From Anderseniella sp. (lineage in GTDB: Bacteria; Pseudomonadota; Alphaproteobacteria; Rhizobiales; Aestuariivirgaceae): a stretch of 64,000 nucleotides of DNA. Under the pieces are notes generated by a model that worked only from the letters and a program-made list of their open reading frames with translations, was not told where the DNA came from and did no database searches. A program made the position numbers and the translations under genes. Shown here piece after piece: positions 53,001-64,000 of this stretch; position 1 is the first letter of the stretch; each line of letters opens with the position of its first letter. The DNA lies in the NCBI GenBank assembly GCA_028289645.1, contig JANQOK010000014.1:124001-188000 (forward strand), read 5' to 3'.

Positions 53001-54236
53001 TCAACCGGCATCTTTAGTATCTCCTGGCGGCTGCGGCACCGCCGGCACAAATCCGAGGAGGTGTGCCATGTCCTTAAAGAAAATCCTCACGTGCGCCATG
53101 GGATCCGCCTTGACCAGTTCCTTGTGCATATATGCCTGCCACGTCAGCCTCTGCACATCCTTGTCAGCGCACATGGACACGAACCGCTCACGGCGCTTGT
53201 CGCTGGAGTACCAGAATTTCTGCATGATGCCGAGAACCCAGAACACTCTTCCATGTAACTTCATGAAACGTTTGCGGGCCATGGCCAGTTCACTTGCCTG
53301 CCCGGTTATCAGGAATTGCTCAACGGCCTCACCGGCCAGCCGGCCACCCAACATGGCATAGTAGATACCCTCGCCCGATGCCGGCGCCACGACACCTGCG
53401 GCATCGCCTGCGAGCAGCACTCCGCGTCCATCATGCCATTTCTTCAATGGCTTGAGTGGAATCGGCGCACCTTCGCCGCGCACCAAGTCGCACGCATCTG
53501 TGCCGGTCACGGTCCTGAGGTCGCCAACCGCGCCGCGCAGAGAAAAGCCTTTTACAGCGCTGCCGACCCCGATGCTGGTGCAGTCGCCATGCGGGAATAT
53601 CCACGCGTAAAAGTCAGGTGACAACTTGCCCTGATAGTAGACATCACAACGCGTCGGATCGAATTCATCGCCATGCTCAGACGGTGACTTGACAATCTCA
53701 TGGTAGGCGAAAACACACGGCATCCTGTCAGCACCCGGAACCCGCTGGCGCGCCACTTTCGACCGGGCGCCGTCCGCCCCGATTACCGCACGGGCATGAA
53801 TCGTTGTTGTGACGTCGTCATTGCCTTTGGGACGGTAAGACAGAGCGATTACGTCATTATCTCCATAGTCGAGTGTCTCGAACATGCCTGTAATCCGTTT
53901 CGCCCCTGCCTCAGCAGCCCGATCGCGTAACCACTCGTCGAACCGGTCACGGTCCACCATGGCGACAAAGCCGCCATCTATTGGCATGTCCACGCTCCGG
54001 TCGGTCGGCGATACCATGCGGGCTGACGAAATTCTCGCCACGATCTGGCTGGCCGGAATATCGAATTCCTTGACCGCAATAGGTGGAATGGCACCGCCGC
54101 ACGGCTTGATGCGCCCCGCCTTGTCGAGCAGCACAACATCAAGGCCTTTTGACGCCAGATCATGAGCTGCCGTGGCACCGGACGGGCCGCCGCCAACAAC
54201 AATCACATCGTGGATGTTTCGTGCCTGCGCGTTCAT
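53001..54236 (-). CDS. bchP: geranylgeranyl reductase of bacteriochlorophyll synthesis
   Basis: 411 residues. FAD/NADPH enzyme that saturates three double bonds of the geranylgeranyl tail to phytol. N-terminus DVIVVGGGPSGATAAHDLASKGLDVVLLDK (Rossmann site) with KPCGGAIPPIAVKEFDIP, the BchP/ChlP hallmark; VIGADGARSKVARQ and GVLLAGDAAGVVAPASGEGI complete the flavoprotein pattern. Length matches BchP. Its start overlaps the stop of the PucC-family gene (ATGA), as in other photosynthesis clusters, so the two are coupled. Confidence 0.95.
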   Translation of the reverse strand: MNAQARNIHDVIVVGGGPSGATAAHDLASKGLDVVLLDKAGRIKPCGGAIPPIAVKEFDIPASQIVARISSARMVSPTDRSVDMPIDGGFVAMVDRDRFDEWLRDRAAEAGAKRITGMFETLDYGDNDVIALSYRPKGNDDVTTTIHARAVIGADGARSKVARQRVPGADRMPCVFAYHEIVKSPSEHGDEFDPTRCDVYYQGKLSPDFYAWIFPHGDCTSIGVGSAVKGFSLRGAVGDLRTVTGTDACDLVRGEGAPIPLKPLKKWHDGRGVLLAGDAAGVVAPASGEGIYYAMLGGRLAGEAVEQFLITGQASELAMARKRFMKLHGRVFWVLGIMQKFWYSSDKRRERFVSMCADKDVQRLTWQAYMHKELVKADPMAHVRIFFKDMAHLLGFVPAVPQPPGDTKDAG

Positions 54237-55585
54237 GCTGCGACCTCCGCTGATGATGTGTCTGGCATTTGACCGGTCTTCGGGTTGGCAGTTTGAAGGT
54301 CCGGACCACCTGCCAGGTTCACCGCCGCCAGCCGCGCTGCCCAGACGAACAGCAAAGCCTCGGCAAGGAACACCGCCGCATAAGCCTGCAATGGAGACCC
54401 GGTGATATAGCGCACCGCATCAACTGCCACAGTGCCCAGGAAACCGCCTAGTCCGAACGCTATGGCCTGGGAAGCGCCCCAGACACCCATGCGAATGCCT
54501 TCCTTGCGCGGGCCTGCGGCTCCGGCCAGAGCCATCATGCCGGCAATGGCTGCCACGGCAAACGCGCCGTTGGCCAGTCCAAGCAAGAATACGTTTGCCT
54601 GCAGCGGCCACCACACGGCGAAATTGCCGCCTATGACCAAGCCAAACAGTGCCAGTGCGGACACACCGCAACCGCCGACGGCCCAGTACAGCAGTGGCAC
54701 CTTGCGGAAAACTCTCAATGTCGTTGAGGTAATGGCAACCAGCAGCATGCCGGCAAAAACACCACCGTGCTGCACGCCGGCCAGCTTGGTGGATTCACCG
54801 GGTGTCATGCCGAAGATATGCCCGGCAAAAGGTTCAAGCACCAGGTCCTGTCCACTGTAGGCGAGCATGGACACAAACACGAAAATGGTGAACCGGCGCG
54901 CCCTGCCGTCAGCCCAGACCTCCTGCAGCGCAACGCCAAAGTCCGTCTGGATTTTACTTGCCTTGTCGTTCTCGGCGGCAGGCGCGTTGCCTTCAACCCC
55001 GGCTACCGCCAGGCAGGTCACCAGAAAGGCGGCAACCGCGACGACGGACGACACCATCAACAGCCGTGACGCAGAGAACGGATCGAGCAGACTGCCCGCT
55101 ATGCCGGCAGTCATGGCCATGCCGAAAATCATCATCAGCCACACGATTGTTGCAGCCGCTGCCCGGCGCTCCGGCGCGACACGCGCTGCCAACAGCGCCA
55201 GCAGTGATGTGCCGGATGCCCCAACGCCTGCGCCGATCAGCACGAATGCCACAACAGCCAACAGAATACCGGCCGTCACATTTGCCGCCATCCAGACAGT
55301 AGCGAACGCCGCCAGCGATCCGGAAAGCGCCAGTACAGCCATGCCACCGACAATCCATGGAGTCCGGCGGCCGCCGACATCTGACCCGTGGCCGAACTTC
55401 GGGCGGATCATCTGGATGGCGTAGTGGGCAGCGACCAGAATGCCTGGCAACATGGCCGGCAAGGCGAGTTCCACCACCATAACACGGTTCAGCGTGGATG
55501 TGGTCAGCACGACGATTGCGCCAAGGGCGGTCTGAACCAGGCCCAACCGGAGTATGCCGAACCATCCCAGCCGGGTCTGGTTCAT
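54233..55585 (-). CDS. PucC/LhaA-family protein of the bchP operon (Bch2/ORF428 type)
   Basis: 450 residues, twelve hydrophobic helices. The start LGWFGILRLGLVQTALGAIVVLTTSTLNRVMVVELALPAMLPG is typical of the BCD/PucC major-facilitator family that helps assemble light-harvesting complexes or handles bacteriochlorophyll. RPKFGHGSDVGGRRTPWIVGGMA matches the MFS loop. Known clusters have bchG upstream of this gene and bchP downstream; here bchP is present but bchG is not. I chose the second ATG (AGGTG 7 bases upstream). Two PpsR boxes lie 100-142 bases upstream. Confidence 0.9.
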   Translation of the reverse strand: MNQTRLGWFGILRLGLVQTALGAIVVLTTSTLNRVMVVELALPAMLPGILVAAHYAIQMIRPKFGHGSDVGGRRTPWIVGGMAVLALSGSLAAFATVWMAANVTAGILLAVVAFVLIGAGVGASGTSLLALLAARVAPERRAAAATIVWLMMIFGMAMTAGIAGSLLDPFSASRLLMVSSVVAVAAFLVTCLAVAGVEGNAPAAENDKASKIQTDFGVALQEVWADGRARRFTIFVFVSMLAYSGQDLVLEPFAGHIFGMTPGESTKLAGVQHGGVFAGMLLVAITSTTLRVFRKVPLLYWAVGGCGVSALALFGLVIGGNFAVWWPLQANVFLLGLANGAFAVAAIAGMMALAGAAGPRKEGIRMGVWGASQAIAFGLGGFLGTVAVDAVRYITGSPLQAYAAVFLAEALLFVWAARLAAVNLAGGPDLQTANPKTGQMPDTSSAEVAA

Positions 55586-55684
55586 GGCATGCACCTTGTG
55601 CTCGGGGTCGCGGCAGGCTCCGCCTTACTGCGGTTTCTCACGGCTGGTTTCAACATGCCCCACGATAAGCCGGGGACATACAAG

Positions 55685-55702
55685 TGTCAATTATACATTA
55701 CA
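55685..55702. promoter_or_regulatory. PpsR/CrtJ box 1 (TGT-N12-ACA) upstream of PucC-bchP operon
   Basis: TGTCAATTATACATTACA is an exact TGT-N12-ACA palindrome, the PpsR/CrtJ site. On the minus strand it contains TATAAT (55695-55690), a perfect -10 element about 105 bases from the chosen start of the PucC-family gene. Repressor bound here would block RNA polymerase under aerobic or high-light conditions. Confidence 0.85.
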
Positions 55703-55709
55703 CTGTAGA

Positions 55710-55727
55710 TGTAAATATTTTTTGACA
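55710..55727. promoter_or_regulatory. PpsR/CrtJ box 2 (TGT-N12-ACA)
   Basis: TGTAAATATTTTTTGACA is a second exact TGT-N12-ACA site, 7 bases from box 1, a spacing like the neighbouring palindromes to which CrtJ binds cooperatively. It ends 1 base before the ppsR stop codon. The -35 region of the inferred promoter falls inside it. Confidence 0.85.
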
Positions 55728-55728
55728 C

Positions 55729-57180
55729 TCAATTCTCGACGTTTTCCTTGTCGACAAGACCATGACGGTGCAGCTTCATATAGAAGCTTTGCCGGGACAG
55801 GCCCAGCATCTCGGCCGCCGACGCCCGGTTGTTGCGGGTCAGGTCAAGAGCTGCTTCTATGCACATTTTCTCAATCATATCAGTGGTATCGCGCACAAGC
55901 TCCTTGAGCGGAACGCGGCCGACAAGCTCGGTCAGCTGATTAGCCGAGCGCATCATCGGCGACGTTGCAGCCCGCCCGGAAGCAACAGCGGCGGCCCGGC
56001 GAATGGTGAAACCAAGACATGGTGGGTCACCATCCGGTACCGAAGCAGCAGACAGCAACACGTCTTCTGAAGACCCGTAATCATCGCGCAGGGCCGTGGC
56101 AAAGTTTCGAACCGACCCATGCTCGCGCAGATTGGCAATCAGCACGTTGAGGTCAACACCGGTGCGGCCGATCCAGCGCTCCAGCGGCTGGCCCACGGCA
56201 AGATCGGCATTGGCAAGACCGGACATGTCGCAGAACGCCGGATTGGCGAGCAGTATCTCGCCATTGAGGTCGGTGACAACAAAGCCTTCCGGCAATGACT
56301 CAACCGCCTGCATGACACGCGCACTGCGCCTTGAGCGGCCCGTGCCGGCCGCGCCCGGCTGGTGTGGCGACAGCCGCACGATCAGATGCGAGTCGCCACC
56401 CTGGGTGAAGGTGGACGCTGCCGCACTGACCGATTGGCCGCTGCCGAGATTGACGATGATCTCGCCTGCCTTAACGCCGGAACGCACCGCACCCAGCATC
56501 TCGGACAGGGCAACCCAGCTGCCGGAGTCGAAAATGGTCGGCAGTTTCTGATTGGCAATCTGGCTGATCGACCGGCCTAACAAATCAACACACGCCGGAT
56601 TGGCATCAATGATGGTCTCACGCGCACTGTCCACCACCAGCACCGCCTCTGATGTCATGCGGAATAGCACACGATACCGGGCTTCCGCCTGGCGCAGCTT
56701 AGAGTACTCCTGTTCAATCTTCTGCTGGGCATCGATAACCTGCTGCTGCTGATGAGACAGCGACCGCAAATCCGTGCCGATCGCCAGCACCATGCCCGAC
56801 TTGCCCAGCGGTACCGCGCAATAGCGCACCGGCAGGTCCGTCACCCCATCGCGCACGTGGTTGATCTCCCGCTTGCGGGTAAGTGGGTCGGACCTTGCCT
56901 CATCCAGCAATTGCGTGACCTTGTCCGCGCTTTCAATGGTCACAATGTCAGCCCAGCGCTGCCCTATCCAGTTTTCAGCACCTTCATCCACGAACGAGCG
57001 GTCATGAAAAGACAGGTCGACGATCACACCGTCGCTATCAAGGATAAGCGCGATATCGGCTGCCGCCAGCGCCAGCCCCATGGCCGCATTGGATTCAATT
57101 CCGTCAAATGCATGCTTGGCTGCATCAAATCGCCTGAACGGCGCCGGCGATTTTTGCGTGGTGCGGTCGGTATTGCTCAT
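55729..57180 (-). CDS. ppsR: photosynthesis repressor PpsR/CrtJ
   Basis: 483 residues, the usual length. Three PAS-like regions (around residues 35-145, 160-270 and 285-400; for example ALILDSDGVIVDLSFHD, RMTSEAVLVVDSARETIIDANPACVDLLGR and LPEGFVVTDLNGEILLANPAFCDM), a Gln-rich linker (SHQQQQVIDAQQKIEQEYSKL) and a C-terminal Fis-type helix-turn-helix ending RASAAEMLGLSRQSFYMKLHRHG. Cys440 sits at the start of the DNA-binding helix bundle, where CrtJ has its redox-sensitive Cys. Represses bch, crt and puc genes in oxygen. Transcribed away from bchF, downstream of aerR. Confidence 0.95.
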   Translation of the reverse strand: MSNTDRTTQKSPAPFRRFDAAKHAFDGIESNAAMGLALAAADIALILDSDGVIVDLSFHDRSFVDEGAENWIGQRWADIVTIESADKVTQLLDEARSDPLTRKREINHVRDGVTDLPVRYCAVPLGKSGMVLAIGTDLRSLSHQQQQVIDAQQKIEQEYSKLRQAEARYRVLFRMTSEAVLVVDSARETIIDANPACVDLLGRSISQIANQKLPTIFDSGSWVALSEMLGAVRSGVKAGEIIVNLGSGQSVSAAASTFTQGGDSHLIVRLSPHQPGAAGTGRSRRSARVMQAVESLPEGFVVTDLNGEILLANPAFCDMSGLANADLAVGQPLERWIGRTGVDLNVLIANLREHGSVRNFATALRDDYGSSEDVLLSAASVPDGDPPCLGFTIRRAAAVASGRAATSPMMRSANQLTELVGRVPLKELVRDTTDMIEKMCIEAALDLTRNNRASAAEMLGLSRQSFYMKLHRHGLVDKENVEN

Positions 57181-57232
57181 CTAAAGCTGGGACTCCGTTC
57201 CCAATTATCAAATTGCGCCCGAACATTGGACG

Positions 57233-58159
57233 TTATGCGCCTTCAACATGCCTTGCACCGACGAGCGACCTTGCAACTCTGATTGCTTCGGCAGCATCGC
57301 GGGCACCTGCATCTGACCCCACCGCACGTACAAGTTCAGGCTTGTCGGAAAACAACTGGCCGCCGACCATGATGTTCGTGTCATTTTTAATAGACTCACT
57401 GCGTGTCAACTGAATAACCGAAGCCAGCCCTTCTAGCAAGCCGGAGCAGCTACACGAAAACGCGACCAAATCGCACGGACTGCGCCGCAGAACATTGAGC
57501 ACCTGCTCAGGCGCCAATCCGACGGTGGAAATCGTTTCCCACCCGTCACGGCGAAAAAAGAAATCCAGCATCGAAAGACCGAACAGGTGCTGCTCGCCGG
57601 GCGCTCCGCACAACACCACCCGACGCCCGCACCCAGCACCGGCGACCGCGCCATAGTGCCATCGGTCCAGACTGTGAAGAAGTGACTGCAGGTGCGCAGC
57701 ACCGGTAGTGACCTGGTAGAAGCTCAGATCATCCGACAGCCAGTCACCACCCAGTCTGGCGGCGGCAGGCGCCAGCAGATCCAGGCAGATTTCCTCATCA
57801 CTCACGCCCGATTCAACGTGTTGTTTCAAAATACTTTTTGGAGACTGGTCATGGAGCCCCAATACGGCCCGGACCAGATTATCGACATCTGCCAGAGCAA
57901 TACGTTGCCATTCTGCGTCGGCGCCGCCTGCACCGTGGACCTCGGTGATCTTCGGTATCACACGAGCTTCGATGACATCGACAAGCGCATCCAGTTCCGT
58001 ACCGGTAACGGGCTTCGGGTCCGCAAGTTGCCGGGCTTGCTCGTGCTCGGCATCGACAATCTCTGCGCTGTTGCTAAATATCGTCACCTTGCAGTCTCCC
58101 TGATCGGCTGCTGCTTGCATCCAGAGCAAAAGCACGGACGACTGCATCAGTCTCCACAT
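57233..58159 (-). CDS. aerR: B12-binding antirepressor AerR/PpaA
   Basis: About 308 residues from the chosen ATG. The C-terminal half is a cobalamin-binding domain: GEQHLFGLSMLDFFFRRDGWE gives the E-x-H-x2-G motif (His ligand to cobalt), followed by LVAFSCSCSGLLEGLASVI and NIMVGGQLF. The N-terminal half resembles the SCHIC/AerR helical part (DALVDVIEARVIPKI). AerR binds light-altered B12 and counteracts PpsR. Its place between ppsR and bchF is canonical. The start is uncertain: the frame is open 15 codons further to a GTG, and an ATG four codons downstream has GGAG at short spacing. Confidence 0.9.
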   Translation of the reverse strand: MWRLMQSSVLLLWMQAAADQGDCKVTIFSNSAEIVDAEHEQARQLADPKPVTGTELDALVDVIEARVIPKITEVHGAGGADAEWQRIALADVDNLVRAVLGLHDQSPKSILKQHVESGVSDEEICLDLLAPAAARLGGDWLSDDLSFYQVTTGAAHLQSLLHSLDRWHYGAVAGAGCGRRVVLCGAPGEQHLFGLSMLDFFFRRDGWETISTVGLAPEQVLNVLRRSPCDLVAFSCSCSGLLEGLASVIQLTRSESIKNDTNIMVGGQLFSDKPELVRAVGSDAGARDAAEAIRVARSLVGARHVEGA

Positions 58160-58232
58160 CTGCGCCCGCAAGCCGGCAGCGCAGCCTCCCCGAAAGCCAC
58201 ACACTCACAACAACGGGCTGACTCAGCCTATG

Positions 58233-58266
58233 TGTAAATTATTATGTACGTCAACTATTATTGACA
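58233..58266. promoter_or_regulatory. paired near-consensus PpsR boxes sharing ACGT, divergent aerR/bchF promoters
   Basis: TGT-N12-ACG on the plus strand (58233-58250) and TGT-N12-ACG on the minus strand (58266-58249) meet tail to tail and share a central ACGT, making one 34-base inverted repeat. The second box overlaps TTGACA (58261-58266), a consensus -35 element for bchF with TTAAGC 17 bases on. On the other strand TTGACG (58254-58249) could be the aerR -35. One PpsR complex could thus control both directions. Confidence 0.7.
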
Positions 58267-58357
58267 CATTGAGATTGACGAGGTTAAGCTATCGGTCATT
58301 AGCCCGCATCGAGCACATGCCAGAAACTCGAATTGGGCTTAACGGGAGCAAACAATA

Positions 58358-60162
<1,805 letters not shown>

Positions 60163-60166
60163 CGCG

Positions 60167-61699
60167 ATGCAACTGGCCATGTGGACATATGAAGGACCGC
60201 CGCATGTCGGCGCCATGCGCATCGCAACCGCCATGGAAGGCCTGCACTACGTCCTGCATGCACCGCAGGGCGACACCTATGCCGACCTGCTGTTCACCAT
60301 GATCGAACGCGACACCCAGCGCCCGCCAGTCACCTATACGACGTTCCAGGCGCGCGATCTCGGCAGCGACACAGCGGAGATTTTCAAACAGTCGGCGCGT
60401 GATGCCTATGAGCGCTTCAAGCCTGAGGCACTGCTGGTCGGGGCATCCTGCACCGCGGAACTGATCCAGGACGATCCCGGCGGGCTGGCCAGAACACTCG
60501 GCCTGCCGGTACCCGTCATTCCGGTCGACCTGCCATCTTACCAGAAAAAGGAAAACTGGGGCGCGGCTGAAACCCTGAACCAGCTTGTCAGGGCCTTCGC
60601 AGTCAGGTCGGACAAACCGGTATCGCGCCTCTCCTGCAACCTGCTCGGCCCGACGGCACTGGGTTTCCGACATCGCGACGACGTAACTGAACTGACCAAT
60701 CTGCTCGGCGCAATGGGCATCGAGGTCAACATGGTTGCCCCCCTGGGCGCCTCGCCCGCCGACCTTGCCCGGTTGCCGGAAGCCGCGTTCAACGTGGTGA
60801 TGTATCCTGAAACAGCAGGCGCAACGGCGCAGTATCTCAAGCGCAGGTTTGACATGCCGTTCACCACAACCGTTCCGATCGGTGTGGGAGCCACCAGGAA
60901 ATTCATTCGCGAGGTTGCAGACCTGGCCGGTGTCGATCCGGATCCTCTGCTGGCCACCGAGCTGTCGCGCCTGCCATGGTATTCGCGCTCGGTCGATTCC
61001 AACTACCTGACCGGCAAGCGGGTGTTCATCTTCGCCGACGCGACGCACGCCATTGCCGCTGCCCACATTGCCCGCGACGAGCTTGGCTTCAAGGTCGTGG
61101 GCCTTGGAACCTACACCCGCGAGTTGGCCCGCGAAGTACGCCAGGAGGCCGAGAGCTTCGGTCTCGAAGCACTGATCACCGATGATCATCTCGAAGTCGA
61201 AGACGCCATTCAGGCGGTACAGCCCGAACTGGTCCTCGGCACCCAGATGGAGCGTCATATCGCCAAGCGTTTCGGCATCGGCTGCGCTGTCATTTCAGCA
61301 CCTATGCATGTGCAGGACTTCCCTGCTCGTTATTCACCCCAAATGGGTTTCGAAGGCGCCAACGTCATCTTCGACAGCTGGGTCCATCCACTCACCATGG
61401 GCCTTGAAGAACACTTGCTGGGCATGTTCCGCGATGACTTTGAATTCAGTGACGAGGTGGCTCCCTCTCATCTTGCCGCTGAAGGCGAAACGCGGACGAC
61501 CAGCATCGGCACTGCTGCAACAGCGGCAGCGGCCGATGCTGCGTCCTGGGCTCCGGATGCCGAAAAGGAACTGAAGAAAATCCCGTTTTTCGTTCGCGGC
61601 AAGGCGCGGCGCAACACCGAAAGCTATGCCGCCGAACTGGGCCTGGCCACCATCACGCTTGAGACACTGTACGATGCAAAAGCACATTTCAGCCGCTGA
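60167..61699 (+). CDS. bchB: dark-operative protochlorophyllide reductase subunit B
   Basis: 510 residues. The N-terminus [20 protein letters not shown] is near-universal for BchB. Asp36 (GDTYAD), the unusual aspartate ligand of the [4Fe-4S] cluster, and Cys95 (VGASCTAEL) are present. The C-terminal domain ends [18 protein letters not shown], the segment expected near the substrate site. Starts 4 bases after bchN. The last 26 bases overlap the bchH start. Confidence 0.97.
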   Translation: MQLAMWTYEGPPHVGAMRIATAMEGLHYVLHAPQGDTYADLLFTMIERDTQRPPVTYTTFQARDLGSDTAEIFKQSARDAYERFKPEALLVGASCTAELIQDDPGGLARTLGLPVPVIPVDLPSYQKKENWGAAETLNQLVRAFAVRSDKPVSRLSCNLLGPTALGFRHRDDVTELTNLLGAMGIEVNMVAPLGASPADLARLPEAAFNVVMYPETAGATAQYLKRRFDMPFTTTVPIGVGATRKFIREVADLAGVDPDPLLATELSRLPWYSRSVDSNYLTGKRVFIFADATHAIAAAHIARDELGFKVVGLGTYTRELAREVRQEAESFGLEALITDDHLEVEDAIQAVQPELVLGTQMERHIAKRFGIGCAVISAPMHVQDFPARYSPQMGFEGANVIFDSWVHPLTMGLEEHLLGMFRDDFEFSDEVAPSHLAAEGETRTTSIGTAATAAAADAASWAPDAEKELKKIPFFVRGKARRNTESYAAELGLATITLETLYDAKAHFSR

Positions 61700-64000
61700 A
61701 GTAACGCCTGTGCGCGTTGTCTTCGTCACCCTGGACAGCCATCTGGCCAGTGCGGTGGAGCGTGCCGGTCAGATGCTGCGCAGGGAGTTGCCGCAACTGC
61801 AGGTCTGCCTGCACGCTTTGTCCGAATGGGGCAATGATCCTGATGCATCAGAGCGTTGCCGCCAGGACATCGCAAATGCCGACATCATCATCACCACCAT
61901 GATGTTCATGGACGAGCATATCCGCCAGGTCCAGCCATGGATTGAAGCCCGCCGAGACAAATGCGATGCGGTGATGTGCGGCATGTCAGGCGGCGAGATC
62001 ATGCGCCTGACCCGGCTTGGCCAGTTTGCCATGGACGCCAAGTCGAGCGGCATTATCGGCCTGCTGAAAAAAATGCGTGGCGCCGGCAAGAAGAAACAGA
62101 CCAGCAATGGCGCCCGGCAGATGGCGATGCTGCGGCGCATCCCGAAAATCCTGCGTTTCATTCCCGGTAAAGCACAGGATGTACGCGCCTATTTCATTGC
62201 CTTGCAATACTGGCTGGCCGGATCCGACGAAAACGTCGCCAACATGATCCGCTACCTGATAACCCGCTATGCGGCAGGTCCCCGGGCACACCTCAAAGGC
62301 ACGCTGAACGCCGCAGAACCAAAGGATTATCCCGATACCGGGCTGTATCATCCGCGACTGCGTGCCCGTATCACCAGCAAACTGAAAGATCTGACCGCCC
62401 TGCGTCCAAAACCGTGCGCAGGTACAGTGGGCCTGCTGATCATGCGATCTTACGTGCTGGCGGGAAACACGGCTCATTATGACGGCGTGATTTCGGCTCT
62501 CGAGGCGCGCGGCCTGCACGTTGTTCCAGCCTTCGCATGCGGGCTGGATTCCCGTCCCGCCATCGAACAGTACTTTCAGGACAAGGGAAAAACCGAGATT
62601 GATGCGCTGGTGTCTCTGACCGGATTTTCGCTGGTTGGCGGGCCCGCTTACAATGATGCAGCGGCTGCCTCCGCCACTTTAAGCGCGCTCGATGTTCCCT
62701 ACCTTGCCGCGCAAGCGGTCGAGTTTCAATCGCTGGATGGCTGGGAACAAAGCGTCCAAGGCCTGACCCCGGTGGAAGCGACCATGATGGTCGCCATTCC
62801 CGAGATAGACGGCTCGACCGGCGCTCTGGTGTTCGGCGGCCGCTCCGGCGACGTCGCGCCCGGCAGCTCGCGTGACATGCAAGTCCATGGGGAGCGCGCC
62901 GACATGCTGGCGCGCCGTGTCCAGCGCCTGATTTCCCTGCGCAGGTCGTCCAGGTCGGCACGCAAGGTCGCCATGGTCCTGTTCAACTTCCCGCCCAATG
63001 GTGGCGCGGTTGGCACGGCCGCTTTCCTGTCGGTTTTTGCCTCACTGTTCAATTCACTGAAGGCCATGCAGCGGGCCGGCTACACGGTCGAGTTGCCGGA
63101 CAGCGTGGACGACCTGCGGGATCGGCTCTTGAATGGCAACTCCACCAGATACGGCACCGTCGCCAACGTGCATGCACACATTGAAGTCAATGATTATGTG
63201 CGCAACGAAACCCATCTGGCAGACATCGAGAAGCAATGGGGCGCCGCCCCCGGACGTCATCAGACAGACGGGCGCTCGATTTTTGTGCTGGGCGCGCAGT
63301 TCGGCAATGTCTTTGTCGGCATTCAGCCGGCTTTTGGCTACGAAGGCGATCCGATGCGGCTGCTGTTTGAACACGGCTTCGCCCCGACCCACGCCTTTGC
63401 CGGCTTCTACCGATGGCTGCGTGAGAGTTACCAGGCAGATGCCGTCGTGCATTTCGGCACCCATGGCGCACTTGAGTTTATGCCCGGCAAGCAGACGGCC
63501 CTGTCCGCAGATTGCTGGCCCGACCGGCTGATCGCCGACCTGCCGAACTTCTATCTCTATGCCGGCAACAACCCGTCTGAAGGCACCATCGCCAAACGCC
63601 GATCTGCCGCAACACTGATCAGTTACCAGACCCCTCCGGTGACCCACGCAGGATTGTACAAGGGCCTGCTAGAACTCAAGTCCTCCCTGGAACGCTGGCG
63701 GGCGCTGACACCGGAAGCACACGACGAGCGTGGGCCATTGATGGAGATGATCCATGCCCAGGCCTGTGCCATCGACCTGGTGCCGGATGGGGACACGTGG
63801 ACCCCCGACGAAGCGGTTGAAGAAATCGGCAAGCTGACCAACACGGTTCTGGAATACGAATACTCCCTGATCCCCAACGGCCTGCATGTTGTCGGTGAAG
63901 GTGTCTCGCCGGATGAACGCGCCGGCCTGTTGACGGCCATGGCGGAAGCCGGCCACGAGATCAAACTGAGCGACGACGCAGCGCTCGCCATTGCCCATGA
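61674..64000 (+). CDS. bchH: magnesium chelatase subunit H, 3' end outside the window
   Basis: 775 codons of an expected ~1190 are present; the frame is open to the window edge. BchH binds protoporphyrin IX and receives magnesium from the BchI-BchD ATPase complex. [26 protein letters not shown] at the N-terminus, [48 protein letters not shown] and [20 protein letters not shown] are conserved CobN/BchH segments. It starts inside the end of bchB, as in other bchFNBH operons. Because the stop lies outside, the C-terminal chelating domain cannot be checked. Confidence 0.95.
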   Translation, partial: MQKHISAAEVTPVRVVFVTLDSHLASAVERAGQMLRRELPQLQVCLHALSEWGNDPDASERCRQDIANADIIITTMMFMDEHIRQVQPWIEARRDKCDAVMCGMSGGEIMRLTRLGQFAMDAKSSGIIGLLKKMRGAGKKKQTSNGARQMAMLRRIPKILRFIPGKAQDVRAYFIALQYWLAGSDENVANMIRYLITRYAAGPRAHLKGTLNAAEPKDYPDTGLYHPRLRARITSKLKDLTALRPKPCAGTVGLLIMRSYVLAGNTAHYDGVISALEARGLHVVPAFACGLDSRPAIEQYFQDKGKTEIDALVSLTGFSLVGGPAYNDAAAASATLSALDVPYLAAQAVEFQSLDGWEQSVQGLTPVEATMMVAIPEIDGSTGALVFGGRSGDVAPGSSRDMQVHGERADMLARRVQRLISLRRSSRSARKVAMVLFNFPPNGGAVGTAAFLSVFASLFNSLKAMQRAGYTVELPDSVDDLRDRLLNGNSTRYGTVANVHAHIEVNDYVRNETHLADIEKQWGAAPGRHQTDGRSIFVLGAQFGNVFVGIQPAFGYEGDPMRLLFEHGFAPTHAFAGFYRWLRESYQADAVVHFGTHGALEFMPGKQTALSADCWPDRLIADLPNFYLYAGNNPSEGTIAKRRSAATLISYQTPPVTHAGLYKGLLELKSSLERWRALTPEAHDERGPLMEMIHAQACAIDLVPDGDTWTPDEAVEEIGKLTNTVLEYEYSLIPNGLHVVGEGVSPDERAGLLTAMAEAGHEIKLSDDAALAIAH

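Overview
The window comes from an alphaproteobacterium that makes bacteriochlorophyll. Its right end holds part of a photosynthesis gene cluster in a typical alphaproteobacterial order (bchP and a PucC-family gene, ppsR, aerR/ppaA, then bchF-bchN-bchB-bchH). The genus cannot be fixed from the sequence. Coding density is high, starts are ATG, GTG or TTG with purine-rich ribosome binding sites, and no rRNA, tRNA, insertion sequence or CRISPR array was seen.

Layout. (1) 1-3.7 kb: end of a LysR regulator, a phosphopantetheinyl transferase, a DUF1294 membrane protein and an FAD-linked oxidase. (2) 4.1-37.4 kb: a very large surface-glycan locus. A plus-strand run encodes two GT-C type membrane proteins, a GT2 transferase, a DUF354 protein, an alpha/alpha-toroid protein, an asparagine synthase, a methyltransferase and a B12-binding radical SAM enzyme. 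A minus-strand run encodes a GT-C protein, two flippase-like membrane proteins, a GT2 transferase, a carbamoyltransferase, a beta-propeller protein, a fused MDR/Gfo-Idh-MocA oxidoreductase, an ABC exporter and a sulfotransferase. A second plus-strand run encodes nucleotide-sugar enzymes (RfbF, two SDR enzymes, RfbC), an RgpF-like protein, a second sulfotransferase and a DUF707-like protein. Together they point to a heavily decorated glycan or glycolipid (amidated, methylated, carbamoylated, sulfated).

(3) 37.6-40.7 kb, minus strand: a compact lanthipeptide operon and the most notable part of the window. It has an 86-residue precursor whose core contains two back-to-back S-x2-S-x2-C motifs, the labionin/lanthionine pattern of class III. 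Next comes a lyase-kinase protein like the first two thirds of class III LanKC, and then a separate LanC-like cyclase that lacks the zinc ligands. The synthetase is therefore class III in character but split in two. A perfect stem-loop lies between the precursor and enzyme genes.

(4) 41.3-51.7 kb: a catabolic locus with a GMC dehydrogenase, an 'amino acid synthesis' (DUF1185-type) protein, flavin reductase, alpha/beta hydrolase, RidA, aldehyde dehydrogenase, Rieske oxygenase, GlxA-type AraC regulator and LLM-class monooxygenase. It resembles the Rut ring-opening parts list. Three broken genes lie among them: a CaiB/BaiF CoA-transferase with internal deletions, a frameshifted enoyl-CoA hydratase and a hydrolase tail. 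A 23-bp dyad sits between the divergent RidA-side and aldehyde dehydrogenase transcription units.

(5) 51.9-64 kb: two small membrane proteins, an orphan zinc anti-sigma-like protein and the photosynthesis cluster. Two perfect TGT-N12-ACA PpsR boxes lie upstream of the PucC-bchP operon. A pair of near-consensus boxes sharing a central ACGT lies between aerR and bchF. bchG, often found beside this PucC-type gene, is absent from the stretch shown. bchH runs off the end of the window.
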